DNA from: Bryobacterales bacterium
Lineage (GTDB): Bacteria; Acidobacteriota; Terriglobia; Bryobacterales; Bryobacteraceae
Reading direction: 5' to 3'
Length of the DNA stretch: 58,295 bases
Assembly (NCBI GenBank): GCA_016789755.1
Contig: JAEUQG010000065.1
Span: 1-58,295 of the forward strand
In this document: positions 36,583 through 45,776 of the stretch, piece by piece
Layout of the letters: each line of letters starts with the position of its first letter
How positions within the stretch are numbered: the first letter of the stretch is position 1
The notes under the pieces: generated by a model
The model's input: only the letters and a program-made list of their open reading frames with translations
Database searches by the model: none
Told to the model about the DNA's origin: nothing
Program-made: the position numbers and the translations under genes

Positions 36583-37968
36583 ATGCCTCACACAATCACG
36601 TCCCTCGAAGTTCTCGACATCCGTTATCCGACGGTCCGGCTTGGCATGGCAGGTTCCGATCCGCGGCATCTCGCCCCCAACTACTCTTGTGCGGTGGCCA
36701 TTCTCCGCACCAGTACGGGATTGGAAGGCCGCTCTCTTGTTTTCACCTGCGGCGACGGAACACAAGTACAGAAAGCAGCCATCGAAGCTCTCTCCCGCCT
36801 GGTCGTAGGGCGCAGCCTGGATGAGTTCATCGCCGAACCCGGCCTCTTCGCCCAATCCCTGGCTGAACATCACCAACTCCGCTGGCTGGCCCTCGGCGCT
36901 TACCGTATGGCGGTGGGCAGCGTGGTCAACGCGCTGTGGGATCTTTGGGCCAAACGCGATCGGGTCCCTATGTGGAAGCTCCTGACCAGCCTTTCACCTC
37001 AGACCATTGTCAAAGCGATTGACTTTCACCACCTGCGGGACGCGCTGACAGAGGACGAATTGCTGACCATGCTCGAAGCGCGTGACTCCGGCAGAGGAGA
37101 GAATCTCGCGCGCCTCGAACAGCAGGGCGTGCGTGTTTACAGCACTGCCGGATGGTCAGGCCGTCCGCTTGCGGAGGTGCACGAGCTTTGCGGCAATCTC
37201 TACCGGCAGGGCACGCGAGCCTTCAAAGCCAAAGTCGGCCGCGGCCAGCAATACGACCGCGCCCGGGCACTCGAAGAAGATCGCCGCATGCTGAACACCA
37301 TGCGCGATGCCACCGGATCCGATGCGCTTCTGCTCACCGACGCCAACCAGAACCTCGGCGATTGGAAGAACGCAGCGTCCTACATGAGCGAACTCGCCGA
37401 TTACCACCCGTTGTTCATCGAAGAGGCGATCGCCTACAACGATGTCACCGGCTACATCCGCCTGCGCGAGGCGCTCGCTCCGCTGGGCATCGGAGTCGCC
37501 GGCGGAGAACAGGCCCCGGATGCCGTCACGTTCAAGCAGATGCTGGCCGGCGGCGGACTCACCCATTGCCAGATCGACGGCGCCCGCGTCGGCGGTGTCA
37601 ATGAGTTGTTCGCCATCATCGCCATCGCCGCCAAATACAAAGTACCGGTTTGTCCTCACAGCGGGGGCATTGGCTTGGGTCAGTTGGTCGGGCCAATGTC
37701 GGTCTTCGACCAAACGTGGTTCGGAAGCGAAGGGCGCTGGCTGGAATACCTCGAATTCTTACAACAGGGCGTATTTCTCCACCCTTTGCAGGTTCGCAAC
37801 GGCCACTATGTGCTGCCGGACGCGCCCGGCTGGGGGCTTGAAATGCACGACGATTTCATTGCCCGATATCGCTATCCGGACGGTCCCGATTGCGCGCAGT
37901 CGGACGAAGCGGACCGCCTGGCCGCCGTCCAACCCGGAGCGCCACCCTACGTTCGCTTTTGGGTGTAG
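36583..37968 (+). CDS. Enolase-superfamily dehydratase, L-fuconate dehydratase-like
   Basis: 461 residues from MPHTITSLEVLDIRYPTVR. Enolase-superfamily residues: KAKVGRG (the KxK base), metal ligands in LLTDANQ, FIEEAIAYND and AGGEQAPD, and the general acid/base His in CPHSGGIGLGQ. Overall pattern and length match L-fuconate dehydratase, which makes 2-keto-3-deoxy-L-fuconate. The alternative start 36565 is open, but GATAAT at 36557-36562 would place the transcript start after it. Lies directly downstream of the symporter, suggesting uptake and breakdown of a deoxy-sugar acid or fucose-type sugar. Confidence 0.87.
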   Translation: MPHTITSLEVLDIRYPTVRLGMAGSDPRHLAPNYSCAVAILRTSTGLEGRSLVFTCGDGTQVQKAAIEALSRLVVGRSLDEFIAEPGLFAQSLAEHHQLRWLALGAYRMAVGSVVNALWDLWAKRDRVPMWKLLTSLSPQTIVKAIDFHHLRDALTEDELLTMLEARDSGRGENLARLEQQGVRVYSTAGWSGRPLAEVHELCGNLYRQGTRAFKAKVGRGQQYDRARALEEDRRMLNTMRDATGSDALLLTDANQNLGDWKNAASYMSELADYHPLFIEEAIAYNDVTGYIRLREALAPLGIGVAGGEQAPDAVTFKQMLAGGGLTHCQIDGARVGGVNELFAIIAIAAKYKVPVCPHSGGIGLGQLVGPMSVFDQTWFGSEGRWLEYLEFLQQGVFLHPLQVRNGHYVLPDAPGWGLEMHDDFIARYRYPDGPDCAQSDEADRLAAVQPGAPPYVRFWV

Positions 37969-37973
37969 GCGAT

Positions 37974-39683
37974 CTACTGCCTTCCGCGGCGGCTCCCCTG
38001 TGGTGTCGGATAGTAACCATCGGGCTCGGGCACGGCGGCGCCATCCTTGCGCGGCGACGATGCCGCGGAGTTCACTCCCGCCTCAACATCCCGCATCACC
38101 ACTTGTCCGCCCCCCATCCATCCGGAAAAATCGCCCTGCACCTCCAAGCGGTGCCCTTTCGCCGTCAACGCTTCACGGACGGTGACAGGCAGGCGGTTCT
38201 CCACCATCACGTCGCATCCGCCGAAATTGAGCTTGGTGAAGCGAGGGGCCTCCAGCGCCATCTGGATATTCATGCCGTGATCGACGACATTGCTCACGAA
38301 CTGTGCATGGGCCTGCGCCTGATTCAGTCCGCCCATGATTCCGAAGCCCATCCGGATGTTGCCCTTCTCCATCATGGCCGGAATAATGGTATGGAATGGG
38401 CGCTTCTTTCCCGCCAGAGCATTCGGATGCCCCTCTTCGAACTCGAACAGCCCGGCACGGTTATGGAGATGGAATCCGTAACCTTCGACGCCAACACCGC
38501 TGCCGAAGCTGAGATAGACGCTCTGGATCAGCGAAGCGATGTTGCCGGCCTTGTCGATCGCCGCCAGATAGATTGTGTCTCCGGCCCCCGGCAACGGCTT
38601 GCCCGCTTCAATATCGCAATTGGCCTTCTCCGCGTCGATGAGCTTCGCGCGCCCGGCCGCATACTGTTTGGACAGCAACCCGGCCAGCGGCACCTGAGCC
38701 TGGCGTGGATCGCCCAGATACTTCTGCAAATCCCGGTAAGCCAGTTTCTGGGCCTCAATCTTTACATGAAATGCCGCAGCGCTGTCAGCCGCATACTCAT
38801 TCACCGGCAACGTCTCGAGAATATTCAGCATCTCCAGCGCGGCGAGTCCTTGCGAATTCGGGGGCAATTCGTAGACTTTCCATCCGCGATAGGTAGTCGT
38901 AATCGGGTCTACCCATTCGGCGGAGAACTGCGCCAGGTCTGAGGCCGTCATCAGCCCGCCCAGTTTCTTCGATGTAGCCAGTAACCCTTGTGCAATCGCG
39001 CCTCTGTAGAACGCGTCCGCGCCCTGTTCCGCAATCAGATCGAGGGTCTTCGCCAAATCGCGATTGCGCACGATGTCGCCCACATCTGGAGCGCGCCCAT
39101 CCTGGAGCCACGTCTTGCGCGTATACTCGCTGAAATTGAGTTTGGCAACGCTTGATCGCCAGTGGTCCTGAATAATCTCCGTGAGCGGAAAGCCCTCCCT
39201 TGCGTAGAATCGGGCCGGAGCGAAGATCTCCCGCCACGGCAGCCGTCCGAAGGTCTGGTGCAGTTTCCGCCATCCGTCCACGCATCCGGGCACGGTCACC
39301 GAATGGATGCCGTCCTGCGGCATGGAATAGTTGCCCAGCGCCTTCAACTTCGCAATCGACATGGCTGCGGGCGCGGGTCCGCTCGCGTTCAGTCCGCTGA
39401 CCTTCCCGGTCTTCGCGTCATAGTAGATCGCGAATAGATCGCCACCCACGCCGCAACTCATCGGTTCGACGACAGTCAGCACCGCATTGGCGGCGATGGC
39501 CGCATCCATCGCCGTGCCGCCGCGGGCCAGCGCCATCGCCCCTGCCTGCGAGGCACGGGTCTGGCTGGTGGCGACAATCCCACTGCGGGAAAACACCATC
39601 GAACGTGCCTGTGTGCGTTGTTGTGCTTGCATCGAGAACCCCGTCAGACCCATTGCCGTCATGAAGTCGCGCCGCCGCATCAT
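37974..39683 (-). CDS. ggt: Gamma-glutamyltransferase family protein
   Basis: 569 residues. N-terminal Tat/Sec-like signal (MMRRRDFMTAMGLTGFS). The Ntn-hydrolase fold is recognised from GGTAMDAAIAANAVLTVVEP, CGVGGDLFAIYYD and VPGCVDGWRKLH, and the processing/nucleophile Thr is in GAGDTIYLAAID, followed by RPFHTIIPAM and MGGLNQAQAH. It cleaves gamma-glutamyl bonds in the periplasm, as in glutathione or polyglutamate use. The upstream phoD stop overlaps this ATG by four bases, so the pair is co-translated. Confidence 0.9.
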   Translation of the reverse strand: MMRRRDFMTAMGLTGFSMQAQQRTQARSMVFSRSGIVATSQTRASQAGAMALARGGTAMDAAIAANAVLTVVEPMSCGVGGDLFAIYYDAKTGKVSGLNASGPAPAAMSIAKLKALGNYSMPQDGIHSVTVPGCVDGWRKLHQTFGRLPWREIFAPARFYAREGFPLTEIIQDHWRSSVAKLNFSEYTRKTWLQDGRAPDVGDIVRNRDLAKTLDLIAEQGADAFYRGAIAQGLLATSKKLGGLMTASDLAQFSAEWVDPITTTYRGWKVYELPPNSQGLAALEMLNILETLPVNEYAADSAAAFHVKIEAQKLAYRDLQKYLGDPRQAQVPLAGLLSKQYAAGRAKLIDAEKANCDIEAGKPLPGAGDTIYLAAIDKAGNIASLIQSVYLSFGSGVGVEGYGFHLHNRAGLFEFEEGHPNALAGKKRPFHTIIPAMMEKGNIRMGFGIMGGLNQAQAHAQFVSNVVDHGMNIQMALEAPRFTKLNFGGCDVMVENRLPVTVREALTAKGHRLEVQGDFSGWMGGGQVVMRDVEAGVNSAASSPRKDGAAVPEPDGYYPTPQGSRRGRQ

Positions 39684-41188
39684 GCCTCCACCGCCAGCGT
39701 CTTGGAATACAATCCAGTTCCTGTCATGTCTCGCAAGACAACGGTTAGTTCGCGGCTTTTACCGTCGATGCGGACATCGCCGAAGAACTGCATGCCGTCG
39801 AGCGGCGACAAGTTGGACTGCCCCTTGGCGGGCGCGCGCGCAAACTCCACGCGAGGCCCGAAGGTGTCGTCGAGCACCCCTGGACCGAACGTTCCGGCGT
39901 TCAGCGGCCCGCTGACAAACTCCCAAAACGGCAGGAAATCGGCAAATTTCGCCTTTGCCGGGTCGTAATAATGCGCTGCCGTGTAATGGACATCCGCCGT
40001 CAGCCACACCGTATTCTTCACCCCGTTCTGCTTGAGGAACCGCAATAATCCGGCGATTTCCAACTCACGCCCCAGCGCAGGCCCGTTGCCGTTGGCAATC
40101 GCTTCATACCTCGTCCGCCCCTGCGCGTCCTTGCCGTCGCCGACCACCAACCCCACCGGCATGTCCGCGGCTATCACTTTCCACGCCGCCCGCGACTGCT
40201 TCAGGTCCTGCTTCAACCAGTTCATTTGAGCACGCCCAAGGAATACGGTCTCCGCCGATTCCGCGGCCTGCAGGTTGAACGTGTTGGGCCCTCGGTAGCT
40301 CCGCATGTCCACCACGAACACATCGAGCAGCGGCCCGTAGGAGATCTTGCGATAGATCCTTCCCGGCTCCTTGCGATTCAGCCGCAGCGGAGCATACTCC
40401 AGATAAGCTTTCCGTGCCCGCTCCACCAGCACCCGAATGTTTTTCTCCGCATAACGCGCATCGCCGGAAAAATCCTTCGAGGGCGACCAGTTGTTCGTTA
40501 CCTCATGATCGTCCCATTGCCATATCTGGGCCACGGATGCCGAGAACCGCTGCACGTTTTCATCCAGCAAATTGTACCGGTAACAGCCGCGAAACTCGTC
40601 CAACGTCTGTGCGACGCTGCTTTTCTCTTCGGACACGCGGTTGCGCCACTTGCGGCCATCGGGCAGCGTCACCTCCGCGGGCACGGGAGAATCGGCGTAA
40701 ATGGAATCCCCGCTGTGGATAAAGAAATGCGGTTCCAATTTGCGCATCTCCTCAAAGATGCGGATTCCCCCCAAATCGGGATTGATGCCCCAGCCTTGCC
40801 CCACCATATCGCCCGACCAAAGAAACCGCACATCGCCGCCCGCACCCGGCGGAGTGACGAAATGCCCGCGCAAAGCAGCCCCGCCGTCGACAGAAACCTC
40901 GTACAGAATGCGCTGCCCGTCCGGCAGTCCGCTCAGTTCCACGCGTCCCGTGAAATCCGTCGCCGCGCTCAGTGCCGGCCCTTGCACGGTTCGGGCCGGT
41001 CCGCTATCCGATGTGCGATACCGCACCGTCATCTTGCCGGGCCGCGCCGCCCGCGTCCATACCACCGCGCGCCCGTGCGTCACATCGCCGGCCTGTACTG
41101 CCACGGGTTCCAGGCGGTCCTGCCCGCGCAATCCAATCGCCCCGGCCGGGGAAGCAGCCAGAGCCCGCAAGATATCTCTCCGCAGCAT
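39680..41188 (-). CDS. phoD: Alkaline phosphatase D (PhoD family)
   Basis: 502 residues with a twin-arginine-like N-terminus (MLRRDILRALAASPAGAIG). An Fn3-like N-terminal domain (HGRAVVWTRAARPGKM) precedes the PhoD metallophosphatase: FLWSGDMVGQ, FIHSGDSIYAD, WQWDDHEVTNNW, VDMRSYRG and TADVHYTAAH, all metal-ligand motifs. Periplasmic phospho-mono/diesterase for phosphate supply. GAGAAT lies seven bases before the ATG. Divergent from the gene at 41221, and coupled to the ggt gene downstream. Confidence 0.93.
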   Translation of the reverse strand: MLRRDILRALAASPAGAIGLRGQDRLEPVAVQAGDVTHGRAVVWTRAARPGKMTVRYRTSDSGPARTVQGPALSAATDFTGRVELSGLPDGQRILYEVSVDGGAALRGHFVTPPGAGGDVRFLWSGDMVGQGWGINPDLGGIRIFEEMRKLEPHFFIHSGDSIYADSPVPAEVTLPDGRKWRNRVSEEKSSVAQTLDEFRGCYRYNLLDENVQRFSASVAQIWQWDDHEVTNNWSPSKDFSGDARYAEKNIRVLVERARKAYLEYAPLRLNRKEPGRIYRKISYGPLLDVFVVDMRSYRGPNTFNLQAAESAETVFLGRAQMNWLKQDLKQSRAAWKVIAADMPVGLVVGDGKDAQGRTRYEAIANGNGPALGRELEIAGLLRFLKQNGVKNTVWLTADVHYTAAHYYDPAKAKFADFLPFWEFVSGPLNAGTFGPGVLDDTFGPRVEFARAPAKGQSNLSPLDGMQFFGDVRIDGKSRELTVVLRDMTGTGLYSKTLAVEA

Positions 41189-41220
41189 GCGTCCTATTCT
41201 CTCAGGCTCCGGAGGCTAAA

Positions 41221-41991
41221 ATGAAATCAAGGATGTTGCGTTTCATTCCACTGTTCTTTCCGGCGGCTTTGCTTTCCGCCGCAACCCTGGAACCGGCCAC
41301 GGACCGCTTCTATCTCAACTATCTTCAGTCCATCGAAAAGCGCATGGAGAAACGGCCGCAATTTCTGCTCATCGATCAGGTGTCCGGTCTCCGTCAGCGC
41401 GTGAAAGGCGGCGAGTTGTTCGCCGAAGAACGCCGCCCGCAAAGCGAACCTCCGGGAGGGCTCATCCACCACTACGAGGGCGCTGTCTTCATTCCCAACG
41501 CCACGGTCAGCCAAGTCCTGGAGGTAGTCCAGAATTACGACAACCACAAGCGCTATTACGCCCCCGAAGTAATGGATTCAAAAACCATCCAGCGCGATGG
41601 GAGCGATTTCCGCATTCGCCTCCGGCTATTGAAAAAGAAGGTGATCACGGTAGTGCTGGAGACGGAACACAAAGTCCGGTACAAGCAGGTCGATCCGCAG
41701 AAATGGGAAAGCGTCTCCAGGTCCACGAAGATCTCAGAGGTGGAGCACGCAGGCTCGCCGCGGGAAGAGCAGCAGGCGCCGGGTACGGGCCATGGGTTCG
41801 TTTGGCGGCTCGATAGTTTCTGGCGCTTCCAGGAGGCTGACGGCGGAACCTATGTCGAATGCACCTCCGTTTCGCTGTCCCGCGACATACCCTTCGGCAT
41901 GGGCCGGATGATCCGCCCCATTATCGCCGATCTCCCCTTTGAATCCCTCCGCGGAGTCCTCGCCAATACGCGAAAAGCTGCCAAACCTTGA
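41221..41991 (+). CDS. Secreted START/SRPBCC-like hypothetical protein
   Basis: 256 residues from the ATG at 41221, with GGAGG five bases upstream, and a signal peptide ending near LLSA. The central pattern (FIPNATVSQVLEVVQNYDNHKRYYAPEV ... RLRLLKKKVITVVLETEH ... TYVECTSVSLSRDIP) looks like an SRPBCC/START-type lipid-binding fold as in secreted polyketide-cyclase-like proteins. The ligand is unknown. An upstream open stretch to 40972 lies over phoD and is not used. Confidence 0.75.
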   Translation: MKSRMLRFIPLFFPAALLSAATLEPATDRFYLNYLQSIEKRMEKRPQFLLIDQVSGLRQRVKGGELFAEERRPQSEPPGGLIHHYEGAVFIPNATVSQVLEVVQNYDNHKRYYAPEVMDSKTIQRDGSDFRIRLRLLKKKVITVVLETEHKVRYKQVDPQKWESVSRSTKISEVEHAGSPREEQQAPGTGHGFVWRLDSFWRFQEADGGTYVECTSVSLSRDIPFGMGRMIRPIIADLPFESLRGVLANTRKAAKP

Positions 41992-42091
41992 CATACGGGC
42001 GCCTGCCACGCAAACTCAACGAATCCTTTTCCACCCCAACGCATCTGTTACCCTGTAGTTTTGTTCTTTCACTGGGACCATCGGGAGGGGC

Positions 42092-43669
42092 ATGCAGGTC
42101 GTCTGTAAACGTCACACGGAACTGCCGCATACGTCGAAATTATTCAGCGATCTGCTGTACCGCTTCGACCGCGTATCGAGTTTTTATCCTCATTCCCCGT
42201 TCGATCCCAAGGCGCTCGCCGAAGCCGCCGCACAAATTCAATTTCCAGCCGAGCGCCGGTCCGCACTCATCGAGGCCCTTCGGGCACAGAACCCTGCGTC
42301 CCCATCGCTCGATATCCTCGCTCGACCCAATGCCGTCGCCGTCCTCACGGGCCAGCAAGTCGGCCTCTACGGCGGACCTGCTTACAGCATCTACAAGGCC
42401 CTGACCGCGGTCCGCCTGGCACGGGATCTTTCCGCCAAAGGCACGCCGGCAGTACCCGTCTTCTGGGTGGCCACCGAAGATCACGACTTGGCCGAAGTCA
42501 GTTCATGTTGGAGCTTTAACCAGGCGCTCAAACCGGTGCTGCTTCGCACTCCGCATGCAGATCACTCCGACCGCCCTGTGGGCTCGATCCCACTCGAAAA
42601 CGTACCGCACGAAGCGCTACGAAATTCGCTCGAAGGCTTCCCTTTCGCCGCCGAGGCCGCCGGACTGGCGGAGCGCGCCTACGCCGACGGCAGATCCTTC
42701 GGGCAAGCATTCCTCGCTCTGCTGGGGGAACTGCTTGCCGCCTACGATTTGCTTTTCTTCGATCCGATGCATCCGGCCTCTCGACGTCTCGCCGCGCCTT
42801 TCCTCAAGCAAGCCGTCGAGCACGCCCCAAGCCTCACAGAAAAGCTCCTGCTGCGCAACCGCCAGCTCAACGACGCCGGCTATCATGCGCAGGTTCATAT
42901 CGAAAAGGATACATCGCTCTTTTTTCTACTGGACGAAGGCCGGCGCCTGGCTCTGCGCCGCCGCGACGGCGCCTACCATCACCGCGACCGGCAGTGGAGC
43001 ACCGCGGAACTGGCGGCGCGCGCCGAGTCGTTGTCGCCCAACGCCACACTTCGCCCCGTCGTACAGGACTTCATGTTTCCCACCGTGGCCTATATCGGCG
43101 GACCTGCGGAACTCGCCTATCTGGCCCAGTCCGAAGTCATCTACGAAACGTTGCTCGGCCGCATGCCGGTGGCATTGCCGCGGAACTGCTTCACCATCGT
43201 CGATGAACGCAGCGGCAAGCTTCTTCGCCGCTACAACCTCCAGTTGGACGCGCTGTTTCCCGGTGAGGATGCTTTCCGCGAAACGCTAGCCTCGCGGCTC
43301 TCGCCGCCCGAAGTCAACGCCGCAATTACGGAAGCCTCGCACGCGACCAAAGCGCAACTGGAACACCTTCTCGGCGTCGTCGGGCGGTTCGATTCCACTC
43401 TTGGCGCGGCGCTGCAGCGAAGTTCCGCCAAGATTCAGTATCAACTGTCCAAGATGCAGCGCAAGGTCGCCCGTGAATCCCTGCGCCGCGATCTTCGCGC
43501 CCAGGAAGAGGCGCATTACCTTTTCCACGCTCTCTATCCCCACAAGCATCTCCAGGAGCGCTTCTACGGCATCCTTCCCTTCCTCGCCCGCCACGGCATG
43601 GACCTCATCGGCCGGATTTACGATAACGTCCATACCGACTGTCCCGATCATCATTTGCTATTCCTGTAA
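42092..43669 (+). CDS. bshC: Bacillithiol biosynthesis cysteine-adding enzyme BshC
   Basis: 525 residues, normal for the family. BshC joins cysteine to GlcN-malate to complete bacillithiol. Seen: AVLTGQQVGLYGGPAYSIYK (the hallmark TGQQ), VFWVATEDHDLAEV, FDPMHPASRRLA, SPNATLRPVVQDFMFPTVAYIGGPAELAY and the C-terminal coiled coil ending FYGILPFLARHG. GGGAGGGG precedes the ATG. BshA and BshB are not in this window; a DinB/BstA-like protein is at 9826. Confidence 0.95.
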   Translation: MQVVCKRHTELPHTSKLFSDLLYRFDRVSSFYPHSPFDPKALAEAAAQIQFPAERRSALIEALRAQNPASPSLDILARPNAVAVLTGQQVGLYGGPAYSIYKALTAVRLARDLSAKGTPAVPVFWVATEDHDLAEVSSCWSFNQALKPVLLRTPHADHSDRPVGSIPLENVPHEALRNSLEGFPFAAEAAGLAERAYADGRSFGQAFLALLGELLAAYDLLFFDPMHPASRRLAAPFLKQAVEHAPSLTEKLLLRNRQLNDAGYHAQVHIEKDTSLFFLLDEGRRLALRRRDGAYHHRDRQWSTAELAARAESLSPNATLRPVVQDFMFPTVAYIGGPAELAYLAQSEVIYETLLGRMPVALPRNCFTIVDERSGKLLRRYNLQLDALFPGEDAFRETLASRLSPPEVNAAITEASHATKAQLEHLLGVVGRFDSTLGAALQRSSAKIQYQLSKMQRKVARESLRRDLRAQEEAHYLFHALYPHKHLQERFYGILPFLARHGMDLIGRIYDNVHTDCPDHHLLFL

Positions 43670-43675
43670 GTACCG

Positions 43676-44440
43676 ATGAAAACGAATCCCGTGAAGCAAG
43701 CCCTCAAGCAGGGACAGGTCCAGTTGGGAACGTCCTTTGGGATGCTCCGTTCCGCGGAGGTAGGCCGCATCCTCGCCGCGGCCGGATTCCATTGGGCGTT
43801 TATCGACGGTGAACATGGATGGCTCGGCTTCGAGTCGGTTCGCGACATCTGCCAGGCCTCCACCGAAGCAGGACTCATGCCCATCGTCCGTGTCGCGGAC
43901 CTGCAGTACGATCTGGTCGCCCGAAGCCTCGATTCCGGCGCCATGGGCATCATGCTCCCTCGCGTCGAATCCCCTGAATTGCTGGAGAAGGCCGTCAGTT
44001 GGACCAAGTACCCACCGCTCGGCATTCGCGGCTACGGACTCACGCCCCATCACGTCGGCTACGCCAAAGCCACCATCCCCGACGTCATCGCTCACATGAA
44101 CGAGCACGTCATGGTGGTCTTTCAGATCGAAACCGTGCGCGCATTGGAAATGCGCGATGAGCTGCTTGCAGTCCCCGGCATCGACGCGGTGATGATCGGC
44201 CCCGCTGATTTTTCCATCGCACTCGGCTGCCCTGGCGACTTCATGAACCCAAAGCTGGTCAAAGCGATGGAGCAGGTCCGCGACAGTTGCATCAAACACA
44301 AGGTTGCGCCCGGCACTCAGACGCGTCATCTCCAACTCGGGAAATTCTGGCGCGATAACGGTATGCTGTTCCTGGGATGTTCCAGCGAAGTAGCCATGAT
44401 GTACGAACGCGGTTTAGAGCTCACCAAGGCCTTGGCTTAG
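43676..44440 (+). CDS. HpcH/HpaI-family aldolase
   Basis: 254 residues. Class II pyruvate aldolase features: WAFIDGEHGWLGFESV, GIMLPRVESPE, FQIETVRALE (metal Glu) and MIGPADFSIALG (metal Asp). These enzymes split 2-keto-3-deoxy sugar acids or 4-hydroxy-2-oxo acids. The gene starts six bases after bshC, so they share a transcript, although the metabolic link is unclear. The 3' end overlaps the following gene by 64 bases. Confidence 0.92.
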   Translation: MKTNPVKQALKQGQVQLGTSFGMLRSAEVGRILAAAGFHWAFIDGEHGWLGFESVRDICQASTEAGLMPIVRVADLQYDLVARSLDSGAMGIMLPRVESPELLEKAVSWTKYPPLGIRGYGLTPHHVGYAKATIPDVIAHMNEHVMVVFQIETVRALEMRDELLAVPGIDAVMIGPADFSIALGCPGDFMNPKLVKAMEQVRDSCIKHKVAPGTQTRHLQLGKFWRDNGMLFLGCSSEVAMMYERGLELTKALA

Positions 44441-45771
44441 CCCTCTGCGCGCTCTTTTTCTCCGTCAGTCTCGAGGCAGGTCCGCTAAGGGTCCTCGCCT
44501 CCAATCCACGCTGGTTTGAAGACGGAACCGGAAGGGCCGTTGTTCTTGCCGGTTCGCACGTGTGGCAGAACCTGCAGGACAACGGGCTAATCATCCGCGG
44601 CGCCACGTCCAATCCGCCGCCCGTCTTCGACTACACGGCATATCTCGATACGCTCTCCGCGCATGGCCACAATTTCATCCGGCTTTGGCGCTGGGAAACC
44701 ACGCAATGGACCGACAAATTCACCGGTGAAGTGAAACACGCAACCCCGCATCCATGGGCGCTGCACGACGGCAAGTTCGATCTGACACGGTTCAACGAAG
44801 CTTACTTTCAGCGGCTCCGCCAGCGTGTCCAAGCCGCGGGGGCGCGTGGAATCTACGTCTCCATCATGCTGTTTGAAGGGTGGGAGATCCAGTTCAGCGA
44901 TGGCTGGGCGCATCATCCCTTCCACTCCCCCAACAACGTCAACGGCATCGAGGCCGACGCAAGCAACGACGGCATTGCCATCGAATACAATACGCTGCAA
45001 GACACGCCGATGGGTAAGCGCGTGCTCGCCCTGCAAGAGGCCTACGTCCGCAAGGTCATCCAGACCGTAAACGATCTTGACAACGTCCTCTACGAAATCG
45101 CCAACGAAGCCACCGTAGCGTCCACCGCATGGCAGTACCACATGATCCGATACGTCAAGCAGACTGAGAGTACGCTCCCAAAACAACACCCCGTCGGTAT
45201 GACCTTCCAATACCGCGGCGGCTCCAACCAAACACTCGAAGACAGTCCCGCCGACTGGATCTCTCCGAACCCGGGCAATGCGAAGGAGCGCTATCGCGAC
45301 AACCCCTGCCACAACTGTTCGAGGAAGGTAGTGCTCAACGATACCGACCACCTGTGGGGACATACCGGAGGAGACAACATCTGGGTGTGGCGCACCTTCA
45401 CACGCGGCCTGAACGCACTGCTGATGGAAGAGATGCTGCCTTCCCCCACCTGGCAGGATTCGGCGCGCACGGCAATGGGTCAGATCCGGCGCTACGGGGA
45501 TCGTGTCAACCTCGCAGCCATGAAGCCCGAACCTTCCCTTTCGGCAACCGGCTATTGCCTTGCCAATCGAGGCCGTGAGTATCTCGTCTTCCAGTCCGAC
45601 AAAGGAGAATTCACCGTGGATTTGAAGGACGCACAAGGCCGCTTTCTCGCCGAATGGCTGGATCTCAACGCCAACCGCACCGTTCACGCAAAGCCTACGA
45701 ACGGCGGTGCCGTCCGCACCTTCACCACGCCGTTCCCTGGACCGGCCGTCCTCTATCTGCGAAAGGAGTAG
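44377..45771 (+). CDS. Secreted glycoside-hydrolase-like (clan A TIM-barrel) protein
   Basis: 464 residues. Signal-like segment at about 18-34, then AGSHVWQNLQDNGLI, HGHNFIRLWRWE, FNEAYFQRLRQRVQAAGARGIYVSIM, VLYEIANEATVAS (candidate acid/base Glu in NEA) and LNDTDHLWG (candidate Asp/His site), with a C-terminal beta-sandwich (FTVDLKDAQGRFLAEWLD). The layout matches proteins often labelled putative collagen-binding or DUF4038/6298-type hydrolases. The only in-frame ATG lies 64 bases inside the aldolase gene; the next start in frame would lose the signal peptide. Confidence 0.8.
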   Translation: MFQRSSHDVRTRFRAHQGLGLALCALFFSVSLEAGPLRVLASNPRWFEDGTGRAVVLAGSHVWQNLQDNGLIIRGATSNPPPVFDYTAYLDTLSAHGHNFIRLWRWETTQWTDKFTGEVKHATPHPWALHDGKFDLTRFNEAYFQRLRQRVQAAGARGIYVSIMLFEGWEIQFSDGWAHHPFHSPNNVNGIEADASNDGIAIEYNTLQDTPMGKRVLALQEAYVRKVIQTVNDLDNVLYEIANEATVASTAWQYHMIRYVKQTESTLPKQHPVGMTFQYRGGSNQTLEDSPADWISPNPGNAKERYRDNPCHNCSRKVVLNDTDHLWGHTGGDNIWVWRTFTRGLNALLMEEMLPSPTWQDSARTAMGQIRRYGDRVNLAAMKPEPSLSATGYCLANRGREYLVFQSDKGEFTVDLKDAQGRFLAEWLDLNANRTVHAKPTNGGAVRTFTTPFPGPAVLYLRKE

Positions 45772-45776
45772 CACCC

